A stretch of DNA of 64,000 nucleotides from Psychrobacter immobilis (GCF_904846285.1 NZ_CAJHAD010000013.1:28479-92478); one strand, 5' to 3'; shown: positions 54,241-63,772, counted from the first letter of the stretch. Made by a program: numbers and translations. The notes: generated from the letters alone by a model not told the origin.

Positions 54241-55398
54241 TTAAAAGAATGACTTATCAAAGGTTTCTTTTAAGCTTTTAGGCTCGCGGCGTTTAACGTC
54301 ATTCAGTTTATGACGAGTCTGCGACGCTATTTGATATGCTTTTAGACGCGACTGTTGCAAATTACCAATCGGACGGTTTTCCTCTAAGCAGCGAAATGGC
54401 GTAAAAGACAGGTTTTCCATAATGTCAAAATGACCGTCATCAGGCACATCTTGGCAAGGAATCGTCAACGTTGCTACCGTCACAAATGGCGCATTAGACT
54501 CTTTCCATTCGGTGGTTATCTCTTCAATCGGCTGCTTTTTTAGATGACGACAAAGCTGAATTTGGACATCAAACTGATAATCATGCTCGCGTATCTCATC
54601 GATAATCAGCAGGCGAATCGCTTCCTCGCGTGCATTCACATCAAGCTCACGACGGGTAATTTTCTTAGCCGCTGCTTTGGTTGGCGTGACTCTTATCTTC
54701 GCCATATAGTCGCCATGACGCACCACGCCTTGTGAATGAAAATCATAAAGTAAGGTGTTTTTTGGCTCAATCGTTGTAAATCCACCCACTGCTTTAAAGG
54801 TTTTAAAAGACTCTCTAGTCGGTAACCTTGAGCCATAGTTGGTTAACCAATTAAAAGCCAATTGCGCTTTACCTCTTGCACCTTTTTCAGCGTATTTTGG
54901 CAACTCTAAAAACAGCTTAGAGATATAAGCATAATCTTCGATTCGATTACAGAAAAAGACCGGATGATTAATCAAATTAAAATCAAAGTTAGTACTATCT
55001 TCTTCCTCTGGCGCTAATTTTTCACCTGCTACATCAAAGACCTTAATCGCTAAACCTTGCGCTAAGCCAAGCTTACGATCAGGCGATACACGTGAGGCAC
55101 CATTAGAAAAACGGATAACGGCATCATGAATGCCTGATTTGGCATAAAAACCTTGCGCGTATTCAGCAGGCAGATTGTCTAATATCTCAAACTTGGCTTT
55201 AAGGGCGCAGTAGCCTTTGGCATGGGCATCGCGCGTGTGATAATCAATGTCACTGGCCTTATCACTTCGAGAGATATAGCTTTTAATATCGTCGGTAATG
55301 GTGCGGATATTACGTTCGTCTTCTGCGCTCAGTTGAATATATTTTGCATCATAAGGCACATATTTAGGTTTAAATAATCTTTTTAACATTTTTTTCAA
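54241..55398 (-). CDS. Catalase-like heme protein
   Basis: The 385-residue protein is of the catalase-related superfamily (small catalase-like group, not a canonical catalase). Heme-site features are kept: distal His59 in RDAHAKGYC, Asn99 in RFSNGASR, NFDFNLINHPVFFCN, and the proximal Arg351-x3-Tyr355 in the C-terminal SRLKAYQIASQTRH. About 100 residues shorter than typical catalases, it lacks their terminal domains. Relatives act on lipid hydroperoxides (allene oxide synthase-like) or peroxide; the substrate here is unknown. It is the last of three co-directional genes with the DyP peroxidase (51-base gap). Confidence 0.8.
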   Translation of the reverse strand: MKKMLKRLFKPKYVPYDAKYIQLSAEDERNIRTITDDIKSYISRSDKASDIDYHTRDAHAKGYCALKAKFEILDNLPAEYAQGFYAKSGIHDAVIRFSNGASRVSPDRKLGLAQGLAIKVFDVAGEKLAPEEEDSTNFDFNLINHPVFFCNRIEDYAYISKLFLELPKYAEKGARGKAQLAFNWLTNYGSRLPTRESFKTFKAVGGFTTIEPKNTLLYDFHSQGVVRHGDYMAKIRVTPTKAAAKKITRRELDVNAREEAIRLLIIDEIREHDYQFDVQIQLCRHLKKQPIEEITTEWKESNAPFVTVATLTIPCQDVPDDGHFDIMENLSFTPFRCLEENRPIGNLQQSRLKAYQIASQTRHKLNDVKRREPKSLKETFDKSFF

Positions 55399-55449
55399 TC
55401 CTTTTTTATAAGTAGCTGTTCTTGTAAAGAAAACGTAATTTTTAAACTT

Positions 55450-57024
55450 CTAAGACAATTCACTAATCCATTCTAATGCCGATAAGCTTGGGATAAATAA
55501 ATACTCACCGCCGTACAAGGTATTGAAGGTTTCGATACCGTGATAGCGCTGACGAATAGGGTCAGCAGGTACGGTAAAGGTATCGGCAGCTGCGTCTTTA
55601 TCGCCATGATGGACACCAAGCATCGGATCTTTTTCTTCTCCTAAGCTCATAAAATTACCATCATTGATCCACTGAGATTGTAAAAACTCAACGGTCTCCA
55701 TAGCATGGGCGTTGATACCAATAAAGAATAACCCGCGCTCTTTGCCATCATCCTCAGTTACATCGGGCGACAATGCCTCACCAAAACCAACGCTGCGTCT
55801 AACAATACGATGCAAACGCACATCAGATAAAATAAAGTCTTTGCTGTCTCTTGGATTCATACGCCTAGCATGCGCACCAAATGGACATTTTTTACCATAA
55901 GGGTCATCTTTATAACCGAAATCATTATTACGGCTTGGATCATCACCAAGCGTTTGGTCATCATGCTCAGGAGACAAGACTAAAGGCGCACCTGAACGCC
56001 AACGTCCCCACATTTTTGCGCCCAGTAACTCCGCTTCTTCGTCACTCTGCGTATTTTCTTTTAGAAATTTATTAAAGGCGGCCACATGACTGTTATAAGC
56101 CCTCAGTACCATAAACGAGCCGTTTTTGCCCAAGATTTCTGGCTGCGGCATTGGTGCTATCGTGCCCGCCTCTCCTTCATAACCTAATACAAACTCCCCT
56201 GCTGCAACGGCATCATCAGTATTACTGGACGGTGTCTGAATACCGCTGCCTTTAATCTCTGGGTTGCTGATGCCATCACGATAACCGAAGACGTTTTTAA
56301 CGTTATTGTCTGAACCGAAAGCATGCTCCATGAGAATTTCAATATCGCCTTTTGCTGGATTATTCTCATCGATATATGACTTGATATTGTCTTGCAGCTC
56401 CTTCAGCTTTATTTGCCACTTTTCTTTGCTATCAGCAATAATCGCCGCGCAAACATGGATATCGCCCTGTTCACCAAAAGGAGCAACCCAATTTCCTGGT
56501 GCATTGACGCCAGCATCACGTAATTTATCAGCGCGTCCTGCCATACCTGCTTTAAAGGATTCTGGAAAACTATCTAATGACGACTGTGGCACGCCTAGCG
56601 CCTCCAAGCCCTGGTAAGTCATGACAATAGATAGCGTCGCCTGCATGTCTTTATGCCACGCCTTACTGCAAGTCACGTCTGGCAAAACGGTTTTGAGTAG
56701 TTGCCGCCCGACTTGCGCATTGTTAATCTTTAGGGCGACGACCGTGCCGAAATAAGGCGTCGGTCGATCGCGTAAAATAATAGATTGAATATCCTCTAAT
56801 TGCATAGTGACTTTGTTTGGATTAAAGACGCCGCGTGCTTTATGGGCTAGTGTCTCGATACCATCGCCGACTTCTTTTTTAATATCTGCTAACCAAGATT
56901 CAAAATTGCTGTCTTCGATACGATTGCCGAACTCGTCTTTCAATTCGTGTAATTTGGTGGTTAAAGGATGATTGTCTTTTGAGGTACTATCATTTTTATT
57001 ATGATTTCCAGTATTTTTACTCAT
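55450..57024 (-). CDS. DyP-type heme peroxidase (class C/D-like)
   Basis: The 524-residue peroxidase has the DyP GxxDG motif (GYRDG, 247-251, Asp250), proximal heme-ligand His385 (CPFGAHARRMNPR) and conserved distal Arg near 405-410. Much longer than class A/B enzymes, it has an N-terminal extension of about 75 residues that is acidic and Asn/Lys-rich at the start. No Tat or Sec signal is seen, so it may be cytosolic. DyPs oxidise bulky substrates with H2O2. ATG 57024 has AGG upstream; 57045 is an alternative. It lies between the 210-residue unknown gene and the catalase-like gene. Confidence 0.9.
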   Translation of the reverse strand: MSKNTGNHNKNDSTSKDNHPLTTKLHELKDEFGNRIEDSNFESWLADIKKEVGDGIETLAHKARGVFNPNKVTMQLEDIQSIILRDRPTPYFGTVVALKINNAQVGRQLLKTVLPDVTCSKAWHKDMQATLSIVMTYQGLEALGVPQSSLDSFPESFKAGMAGRADKLRDAGVNAPGNWVAPFGEQGDIHVCAAIIADSKEKWQIKLKELQDNIKSYIDENNPAKGDIEILMEHAFGSDNNVKNVFGYRDGISNPEIKGSGIQTPSSNTDDAVAAGEFVLGYEGEAGTIAPMPQPEILGKNGSFMVLRAYNSHVAAFNKFLKENTQSDEEAELLGAKMWGRWRSGAPLVLSPEHDDQTLGDDPSRNNDFGYKDDPYGKKCPFGAHARRMNPRDSKDFILSDVRLHRIVRRSVGFGEALSPDVTEDDGKERGLFFIGINAHAMETVEFLQSQWINDGNFMSLGEEKDPMLGVHHGDKDAAADTFTVPADPIRQRYHGIETFNTLYGGEYLFIPSLSALEWISELS

Positions 57025-57151
57025 TATTAAACCTATTTTTATCATTGTATGAGTTTACTTTGCCATTCTTTTATATCGTCCAGCCCATTTAAAAATGGTG
57101 ATATAAAAGAATGGCATAAATTAGTAATATCTTACCGCTTCACTACCCGCA

Positions 57152-57784
57152 TTAAGACTGTGCTTCATCCAGCGCTTTATTAATGCCTTTGACGATGCGG
57201 TCTTGGCGGCGAATATCTTGTATTGTAAGATGCGGGATACCCACATACCAACCGGCGGCAGTGATTTGATGATCTAGAATGAACTGTTTGACACTGGGGT
57301 CTTTAATGCCAGGCCAACCTTCAACGCTGCCAAATAAGATATCCATTAGCTCAGGGATTTTGGTCGCAAAGTCGTCGATATAAGGGTCCCAATCGCCATC
57401 ATAAGCGGTACAAAATAGCACTCTAGTATCGTCATCTAAAAATACAAAGCGCAAATCGTGCAACGTCCCAACCCGCGTGGCACCTTTTAGATTGCCGCCA
57501 GCGATTTTTAAAATTTCCTTTAGACGCTCTGCACCGCCTTCTTTTAGAGGTGCGATAACCGTTAACTCTGAAACCTTACCTGATTTAAGCCCTTTCTCAC
57601 CGGCAGTGGTCGTTGAATGATCGTAGCCATCATCCCCGCCTTCTTTTATATTGGCCATCAGAAGATTGGCACGCAGCTTAAAAGCATCGATAGACTCAGT
57701 GATTCTGTCTTTTAGATCTTCAGAGTTATCGATAACAGGTTTTTTATTTTTTTTAGCATTATTGTTTTTAGAATCAGTACTCAT
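57152..57784 (-). CDS. Hypothetical protein preceding a DyP peroxidase
   Basis: The 210-residue protein is not one I recognise with certainty. A Lys/Asn-rich N-terminus (about 20 residues) precedes a helical part and then a domain VSELTVIAPLKEGGAERLKEIL ... VGTLHDLRFVFLDDDTRVLFCTAYDGDWDPYIDDFATKIPELMDILFGSVEGWPG. The alternating strand-helix pattern suggests a ferredoxin-like alpha-beta sandwich, the same fold class as DyP halves. It lies 127 bases upstream of the DyP gene in the same direction and leads the three-gene set, so it may be a partner or regulator. That is inference. Confidence 0.75.
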   Translation of the reverse strand: MSTDSKNNNAKKNKKPVIDNSEDLKDRITESIDAFKLRANLLMANIKEGGDDGYDHSTTTAGEKGLKSGKVSELTVIAPLKEGGAERLKEILKIAGGNLKGATRVGTLHDLRFVFLDDDTRVLFCTAYDGDWDPYIDDFATKIPELMDILFGSVEGWPGIKDPSVKQFILDHQITAAGWYVGIPHLTIQDIRRQDRIVKGINKALDEAQS

Positions 57785-58173
57785 AATATTCGCCCTTATA
57801 ATTATGTTGTTATTATTTGGAAATGCTTTATAGAAAGATATCTTCTAAAAAGATACCTTGTACAAAATATATTTATAAAAATAAGTTGTCGATTCGCTAT
57901 CAACTTATTGGTTCTTACCATATCAGACATGATAAAAATCTCGAAGCGGAGCAAGTTATTCACACAAAATTAAACAGAGAGCAAACGTCAACCTCATTTA
58001 AATCTTGAACAAAATTTCAAATTTATATTGATTATTTTAATACTGAATAAAAAATTGCTTGAATACGTTACATATCCAAGCAATTGAAAGTCATGTCATT
58101 TTTATATTTTTTTATAGTTATTAGTGCGGTTATCAGCTCAGTTATTAAAGCCATTGTTAAATAAAAATGATAT
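57785..58173. other. Intergenic region upstream of the peroxidase operon
   Basis: About 390 bases holding the promoter side of the 57152-57784 gene and the ohr terminator (58049-58085). I see no supported small gene. Confidence 0.4.
58049..58085 (-). terminator. ohr terminator
   Basis: Read on the minus strand, AATTGCTTG pairs with CAAGCAATT (9-bp stem, 15-base loop) followed by a T-run. It lies about 90 bases past the ohr stop. Confidence 0.75.
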
Positions 58174-58587
58174 CTAAACCACAGTCACGTGCAAACGCGC
58201 ATCAACATTACCGCGAGTAGCATTGGAGTACGGGCAGACTTGATGAGCAGCTTCAATAAGCTTTTGCGCTTGTGCTTCATCGATACCAGACACCTCAACA
58301 TATAAATCGATATCTAAGTTATAGCTGCCATCGGCCTTCATACCAATACCAACTTGGGTCGAGGTTTTTGAAGCAGTGATAGGCAGTTTCATTTGCTGCG
58401 CCGTCATATTTAAAGCGCTATCAAAACAAGCCGCGTAACCCATGGCAAAAAGCTGTTCTGGATTGACCCCTTCTTTATCTTGCTCTTGAAAAGAAACCAA
58501 ATCAAAACCTAATGAACCATCGTCAAGACCGGTATGACCAGAACGACCGCCCGTTGCAGTGGCGCGAGTTTTATAAAATATTTTCAT
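58174..58587 (-). CDS. ohr: Organic hydroperoxide resistance protein Ohr
   Basis: The 137-residue OsmC/Ohr peroxidase reduces organic hydroperoxides with a dithiol. Catalytic Cys54 (YAACFDSAL) and resolving Cys118 (VCPYSNATRGN) are present, as are Arg15 and Glu44 of the active site. Ohr usually sits beside an OhrR (MarR) regulator; none is adjacent here. The divergent AraC gene, 184 bases away, is the nearest regulator. It stands next to the DyP/catalase-like operon. Confidence 0.95.
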   Translation of the reverse strand: MKIFYKTRATATGGRSGHTGLDDGSLGFDLVSFQEQDKEGVNPEQLFAMGYAACFDSALNMTAQQMKLPITASKTSTQVGIGMKADGSYNLDIDLYVEVSGIDEAQAQKLIEAAHQVCPYSNATRGNVDARLHVTVV

Positions 58588-58771
58588 TATCTATTCCTTA
58601 TGGTGTTTTATTTAAAAAAAATTTGATTAAATCAGTAATGAGGCTGCATTAGTCTCAATAAGGCTAGTATAAGAGTCAGCGAGACAATCTGTTAGAACAT
58701 AGCTCCAAACGTCTTGCCCAATCCTACAAATATCTATAGTATCGAGCAATTGCATAAAATAAGAAAACCTA

Positions 58772-59629
58772 ATGAACCAATCAACCATTGAGCAACTACT
58801 GTCGATATTGCCTAGAAACAAAACCATCGAGTCCAATATTCCAGGTTTGTTTTTTTACTGTGCTGATAAACCCAGTAAAGCCGTCAGCTATATGCAAGAA
58901 CCTAGTATCTGCATCGTTTTACAAGGTGCGCGTGAGATTTATTTGGGTGCAGATTGCCAGAAATTTGATAAGAGCGATCTAATGTTTTGCCCAGTTAATA
59001 TTCCTTTAAGCATGCACATAAAGCATGCTTCGGTAGAGCGTCCGGTCATCGTGCTATCTATGAAATTAAACCTTGCCCTGATTAGTGAGGTTTTAGTAAA
59101 AACACCGCCTAAACGGCCTAACGCTGAAGGTCATTTAGGAATAAAGTGGCAATTAGACAGTACTATAATGGCGGCGTTTGAGCGCCTTATACACTTGCTT
59201 GATTATCCAAATGATATTGATTTTCTTGCTTCATTAATTCAGCAAGAAATTTACTATCGTCTGCTTATAGCAGAGCAAGGCAATAAATTGCGCCAACTGG
59301 TAGTCAATGGCAGCCATACACACCGTATCACTCAAGCTACCGATTGGATAAAGACGCATTTAAATGAGACAATTATTATAGAAGAATTGGCCAGTCGCTG
59401 CGGGATGAGTGTCTCAGGGTTCCATCATCATTTTAAAGAAATTACTCAGTTAAGCCCGCTACAATATCAAAAAAGTCTACGTTTGATGGAAGCAAGACGA
59501 CTGATTCAAGCAAATGACGCTCAAATTGCCCAAATCGCTATGCAAGTCGGTTATGAAAGCCCAAGCCAATTTAGCCGAGAATATAAACGGTTGTTTGGCA
59601 TCAGTCCGAGCGGTGAATTGCATGCCTAG
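58772..59629 (+). CDS. AraC-family transcriptional regulator
   Basis: The 285-residue protein has an N-terminal AraC-type ligand domain (PSICIVLQGAREIYLG, SDLMFCPVNIPLSMHI) and a C-terminal pair of helix-turn-helix motifs (IIIEELASRCGMSVSGFHHHFKEITQLSPLQYQKSLRL and AQIAMQVGYESPSQFSREYKRLFGISP). The N-domain resembles the group that senses small molecules or stress and often controls neighbouring oxidoreductases. Being divergent from ohr, it could regulate it or the oxidative cluster; that is inference. Confidence 0.88.
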   Translation: MNQSTIEQLLSILPRNKTIESNIPGLFFYCADKPSKAVSYMQEPSICIVLQGAREIYLGADCQKFDKSDLMFCPVNIPLSMHIKHASVERPVIVLSMKLNLALISEVLVKTPPKRPNAEGHLGIKWQLDSTIMAAFERLIHLLDYPNDIDFLASLIQQEIYYRLLIAEQGNKLRQLVVNGSHTHRITQATDWIKTHLNETIIIEELASRCGMSVSGFHHHFKEITQLSPLQYQKSLRLMEARRLIQANDAQIAQIAMQVGYESPSQFSREYKRLFGISPSGELHA

Positions 59630-59785
59630 AATTAAGCACTTATGATTAAATACTTGGAATTAAACAATTAGAATGAATCAGCAGCTCATCATTTATACCC
59701 ATGAATACAAGCATTAACTGTATTATCAAAACTGACAAGCACGTTTATGAATTAGTGCCTAAATTCATGTTTATAAGGAAGTATC

Positions 59786-60574
59786 GTGCAAGAACTACGA
59801 CGTTTTAAGGATTATTTACATGACAGACCTAAGCCGACCGGTATCGACGTTGTTTGCGGCTTAAAGCATTTTTCTATTATTACCTATGCAGTGCCAGCAG
59901 AAAGGTTTGAGGGAATATTTCCTGCTAGGTTTAAGCTTGACACAGTGATGGTAGATGGTGAAGAAAAAGGTTTGATTTCTGTCGTACCCTTTATCGATGT
60001 TGATTTTACCTCCGCGGTTTATCCTTTTCCAACCTTCACCATGGGACAGACCAACTACCGTATTTATATCATTGATACAGAAACGGGTGAGCGCTGTGTA
60101 TGGTTTTTGGGCACGATTTTAGATTCCTGGACATTAGCAGTACCAAGATACTTATGGAGCCTGCCTTGGCATAGCGCGAAAATGAATTTTGATTGTCAAT
60201 TTGATGATGCAACTGGCAAGTATGTAAAATATTCTGTGAACGCTGAATCAGAATGGGCAGCGGCGTCGGTATCACTTGCACAAAATACAGTGGATAATTT
60301 CTCATTCCCGGGCTTCCCTGATACCGAATCGGCGCTTGTTTATTTGACCCATCCGCTAGCAGGCTTTTATCATCGCCGTGATGGCAAACTTGGTACTTAT
60401 CGAGTTTGGCATAAAAGACTTGAAGTTCAGCCAGCGTCTTTGATTGCTGCTAATTTTAAACTTTTATCAGACTCAGGAATTGTCACGCTATCAGAGCAAA
60501 ATCACCCTTATAGCGTGCTCATTGAACCATTAAATACATTTACTATTTACCTGCCACCAAAGATTGTTGGATGA
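59786..60574 (+). CDS. DUF2071 protein (YqjF-like)
   Basis: The 262-residue cytosolic protein starts at GTG 59786 with AAGGA upstream. It matches the DUF2071 pattern: TYAVPAERFEGIFPARF, TNYRIYIIDTETGERCVWFLGTILDSW, LAVPRYLWSLPWHSAKM and HPLAGFYHRRDGKLGTYRVWH. DUF2071 proteins share the acetoacetate-decarboxylase-like fold but lack an established reaction. It lies 156 bases after the AraC gene in the same direction. Confidence 0.82.
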   Translation: MQELRRFKDYLHDRPKPTGIDVVCGLKHFSIITYAVPAERFEGIFPARFKLDTVMVDGEEKGLISVVPFIDVDFTSAVYPFPTFTMGQTNYRIYIIDTETGERCVWFLGTILDSWTLAVPRYLWSLPWHSAKMNFDCQFDDATGKYVKYSVNAESEWAAASVSLAQNTVDNFSFPGFPDTESALVYLTHPLAGFYHRRDGKLGTYRVWHKRLEVQPASLIAANFKLLSDSGIVTLSEQNHPYSVLIEPLNTFTIYLPPKIVG

Positions 60575-60584
60575 TTGAAAAATT

Positions 60585-60631
60585 AGATAGCTGAATAATT
60601 GATTAACTCAATAATTAACTATCTTTTTTTT
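60585..60631 (+). terminator. Terminator after the DUF2071 gene
   Basis: AGATAG / CTATCT with an extended near-match inner stem (AATAATTGA / TCAATAATT, one mismatch) and a long T-run. It overlaps the 3' end of the convergent methyltransferase gene. Confidence 0.75.
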
Positions 60632-61219
60632 GGCGATAAACTGTACCACCGCACTCAAACCTTGATGGCGCTTACCTTCAGAAATCATGCGCGACTTTTC
60701 AATACCCGTTATTTCTTCTAGCTCGGCCAACTCGCTACGCAAGACTGCTAACGAACCAAAGCGCTCTTGTTGTGTTGCAGGAGGTCCGCCGACAGCATTC
60801 ATGTTTAGTTGCTGCTCAATGTAAGCTTCAAGGATAAACACACCATTTGGCTTGAGCGCCGGTGCAATCTGCGCATGAACGTGCTGGCGTACTGCTTTTG
60901 GCAAATGCGCCCAGATAGCAACGATACCATCCCACTGTGCTTCACCAAACTCATAGTCGGCTAAATCGGCAACTTGAGTGATGATATCAACGCCTCTATC
61001 TCTCGCTAGCTGTAGTGCTTTGTTTAAACCCACATTAGATAAATCCATGGCAGTGACTTGGTATCCTTGCTGCGCCAAAAAAACCGCATTCCTGCCTTCG
61101 CCTTCAGCCAAACATAAAACGCTGCCACCTGATGTTATCTTCCGAAACTCATCTCTCAAAAAATCATTAGGTTTTGTACCAAAGACATACTCTACTTCGT
61201 TATAACGCTCGTTCCACAT
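60608..61219 (-). CDS. Class I SAM-dependent methyltransferase, TehB-like
   Basis: The 203-residue protein has motif I VLCLAEGEGRNAVFLA (about 34-49), VTAMDLSNVGL and ALKPNGVFILEAY. The layout resembles TehB/thiopurine-type methyltransferases that modify tellurite, selenium compounds or small thiols. The starting motif WNERYNEVEYVFGTKPNDFL is typical of this group. The substrate is not predictable. Its last codons overlap the terminator hairpin of the DUF2071 gene. Confidence 0.82.
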   Translation of the reverse strand: MWNERYNEVEYVFGTKPNDFLRDEFRKITSGGSVLCLAEGEGRNAVFLAQQGYQVTAMDLSNVGLNKALQLARDRGVDIITQVADLADYEFGEAQWDGIVAIWAHLPKAVRQHVHAQIAPALKPNGVFILEAYIEQQLNMNAVGGPPATQQERFGSLAVLRSELAELEEITGIEKSRMISEGKRHQGLSAVVQFIAKKKIVNY

Positions 61220-61483
61220 ATTTTAGTCCTTATTTACATCTATTTGCTTAGGCTATTTTATAGTTATTTGCTCTCAATAGTGAGTTTATATTAGTAACGA
61301 ATCCACATTAATAGTGAATAAACAAACATTGAGCGCAGAAAACAGTTGACTTAACCTATATATTCATAATATAACATATATAAATATATTCACTATATTG
61401 CATTTATTTTGACGTTCTTCAACCTACTAGCGCGCCTTTAATAAAACGTCAAATCACAAGCAGTTTTTTGGGGAGGAAGTCAC

Positions 61484-61819
61484 ATGATTCGTTTCAGCTA
61501 TACTCTCAAATGTTGGGCTTTGGGTATTACCTATTATTTGGGGTTTTACTTCATAGTCCTCTCAAGCAATCCTGACTTCGCAAAATATCTCTATATTTTG
61601 GCTATCAGCACGCTACTCTTCCCGATTGCCAAACGTGCAGTTGATGTCGTCACCGATTTTATCGCGCCCCACACCATTATCTTTAATGGCTTATTATCAT
61701 CATTGCTAATCAATATTGTGATTTGGGTTTTGACACCATTTATCGTCGCCTTGACGCTTATCGCCTTGTTGTTTTATGGCATGGGTGTGGTGACAGAAAA
61801 TATAAGAGCCAAACCTTAA
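61484..61819 (+). CDS. Small integral membrane protein, unknown
   Basis: The 111-residue protein has about four hydrophobic helices (WALGITYYLGFYFIVL, YILAISTLLFPIA, NGLLSSLLINIVIWVLTPFIV, LIALLFYGMGVV) joined by short loops, ending in a basic tail. Strong ribosome binding site GGGGAGGAAG sits seven to eight bases before ATG 61484, supporting a real gene. No family recognised. It is co-directional with aspA, about 520 bases upstream of it, but a terminator separates them. Confidence 0.75.
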   Translation: MIRFSYTLKCWALGITYYLGFYFIVLSSNPDFAKYLYILAISTLLFPIAKRAVDVVTDFIAPHTIIFNGLLSSLLINIVIWVLTPFIVALTLIALLFYGMGVVTENIRAKP

Positions 61820-61856
61820 AACTCAATCATAAATCTGAATATTTAGCGTAATTATT

Positions 61857-61890
61857 AAAGCAAAGATAGAATCAATTGTCTTTGCTTTTT
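61857..61890 (+). terminator. Terminator after the small membrane protein gene
   Basis: AAAGCAAAGA / TCTTTGCTTT, a 10-bp stem with a 12-base loop, followed by T's. Confidence 0.8.
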
Positions 61891-62262
61891 AACTTATGAG
61901 ATATAAGGTGCAACGCCTTGTCGCTTTACTCATCTAAACATAGTACAGTAGATGTCTGTTTATATTCTCAATTGTGCTTATATCATCACTACTTATCATT
62001 TTATTATTGCTAATCACTTATCCCATCTATATGTCTTACTTGATTGATTTTAGCAGACTTGAATTAAGGGTGAAACTTCGGTCAGCATTGAATGGCAATC
62101 AGACGTATTAGCCAGCCAATTTGTATGATCGAAAACATTTATCACCAGCCATTTATCATATAAACTTTTTTGTTTTATTATGCATCGTGCAATAAACATT
62201 CATTATTAATCACCTTATAAAAGGCTTATGCTTGAATGTTGATTGTATTGATTTACCAATGT

Positions 62263-62306
62263 GACGCAACTACTGTCATTTTAATAAATGACGGTCTCAC
62301 TGCGTC
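62263..62306 (+). promoter_or_regulatory. Nested hairpin in the aspA leader
   Basis: Outer stem GACGCA / TGCGTC and inner stem GTCATTT / AAATGAC (loop TAAT), 36 bases before the aspA start. There is no strong T-run directly after it (a GGGCTTTTT follows at a distance). Confidence 0.45.
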
Positions 62307-62342
62307 TTAATCAGGGCTTTTTATTGAAAGGAATTTTATTGA

Positions 62343-63755
62343 ATGACTACTGCTACTCGCCAAGAACATGACTTACTCGGCTATCGTGACGTTCCCGCTG
62401 ATGCTTACTACGGCATCCAAACCTTACGTGCTTTTGAAAACTTCACCGTTAGTGGTGTGCGCTTAAATCAGTTTTCTACTTTTATTCGCGCTTTTGCGAC
62501 CGTTAAAAAAGCGGCCGCTATTGCCAATAATAAAGTAGGCGTCCTCAATGATACGGTTAAAGATGCTATCACTGCAGCGTGTGACGACTTAATCGATAAT
62601 AAATATCACGACCAGTTTATCGTTGACATGTTCCAAGGCGGCGCAGGTACGTCAACCAATATGAATGCCAATGAAGTGATTGCCAATCGAGCGCTAGAAA
62701 TCCTTGGCTACGAGAAAGGCGACTATCAACACGTGCATCCAAATAACGATGTCAACCTGTCACAATCGACCAACGACGCCTACCCTACGGCGATGAATGT
62801 CGCTTTGGATGATTACTGCGTACGCTTATTAGATAAGATGGCAATCTTACATACCAGCCTTAAGAAAAAAAGCGTTGAGCTTGCTGATCAACTAAAAATG
62901 GGTCGCACGCATTTACAAGATGCCGTACCTATGACCGCAGGTCAAGAGTTTAATGCCTTTGCAACCATGATCAAAAAAGAGATGGATCGTATCGAATCTA
63001 CTCGTGCGCTATTTCATGAAATCAATATGGGCGGTACGGCGATTGGTACGGGTTTGAATGCCCCAGCTGGCTATTCGGAAGAGGTTGCCAAGAGCTTATC
63101 AGAGCTGACTGGCAGACCTTATTATATCGCTGAAGACTTGATTGAAGCCACGCAAGACACCAGTGCTTATGTTGCACTGTCTGGCAACTTGCGTCTTTTT
63201 GCTGCCCGTTTATCTAAGATTGCCCATGATTTACGTTTGCAATCTTCTGGTCCGCGTGCCGGTTTGGCGCAATATCGCTTGCCTGAAATGCAGCCTGGTA
63301 GCTCAATTATGCCCGGTAAAGTAAACCCAGTTATTCCAGAAGTGGTGAACCAAGCTTGCTTCCATGTGATGGGTATCGATCATACCATCGCTATGGCGTC
63401 AGAAAATGGTCAGCTACAGCTAAACGTTTTTGAGCCAGTGATTGCTTTTAACTTGTTTACCGGCATGAGCATGCTGGCCAATATCTGTGAGATGTTTGCC
63501 ACTCGCTGTATCGATGGTCTGATGATGAATAATGAGGCGTGTAGCGTCGAGGTATTCAATAATATCGGGCTGGTCACTGCGCTAAACCCACACCTTGGTT
63601 ATGACGCGTCTTCTTTTGTTGCGAGAAGAGCACAAGAGACTGGTGGTAGTGTGTATGACATCGTATTAGAAGAAAAACTGATGGATAAAGAGACGCTAGA
63701 TGACATCTTGTCTCCTGCCAATATGGTTTATCCAAAAGTTAGAGCCTTACTATAA
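62343..63755 (+). CDS. aspA: Aspartate ammonia-lyase
   Basis: The 470-residue enzyme deaminates aspartate to fumarate. It belongs to the fumarase/aspartase superfamily: signature GSSIMPGKVNPVIPE near residue 318, GGAGTSTNMNANEVIANRALE, TNDAYPTAMNVAL, and MGRTHLQDAVPMTAGQEF. These fit aspartase rather than fumarase C, and the length matches. ATG 62343 follows AAAGGA at 11 bases. A terminator follows at 63773. Confidence 0.93.
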   Translation: MTTATRQEHDLLGYRDVPADAYYGIQTLRAFENFTVSGVRLNQFSTFIRAFATVKKAAAIANNKVGVLNDTVKDAITAACDDLIDNKYHDQFIVDMFQGGAGTSTNMNANEVIANRALEILGYEKGDYQHVHPNNDVNLSQSTNDAYPTAMNVALDDYCVRLLDKMAILHTSLKKKSVELADQLKMGRTHLQDAVPMTAGQEFNAFATMIKKEMDRIESTRALFHEINMGGTAIGTGLNAPAGYSEEVAKSLSELTGRPYYIAEDLIEATQDTSAYVALSGNLRLFAARLSKIAHDLRLQSSGPRAGLAQYRLPEMQPGSSIMPGKVNPVIPEVVNQACFHVMGIDHTIAMASENGQLQLNVFEPVIAFNLFTGMSMLANICEMFATRCIDGLMMNNEACSVEVFNNIGLVTALNPHLGYDASSFVARRAQETGGSVYDIVLEEKLMDKETLDDILSPANMVYPKVRALL

Positions 63756-63772
63756 TTTGGCTTTAGCTGAAT

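Larger units (their letters stand above)
61820..62342. other. Intergenic region upstream of aspA
   Basis: About 520 bases with a terminator at 61857-61890 and a structured element at 62263-62306. No other gene is evident. Confidence 0.4.

Noticed and set aside
57817..58008. Open frame of 63 codons upstream of the peroxidase operon
   Set aside because: AT-rich and with no good ribosome binding site; it lies in the promoter region of the operon.
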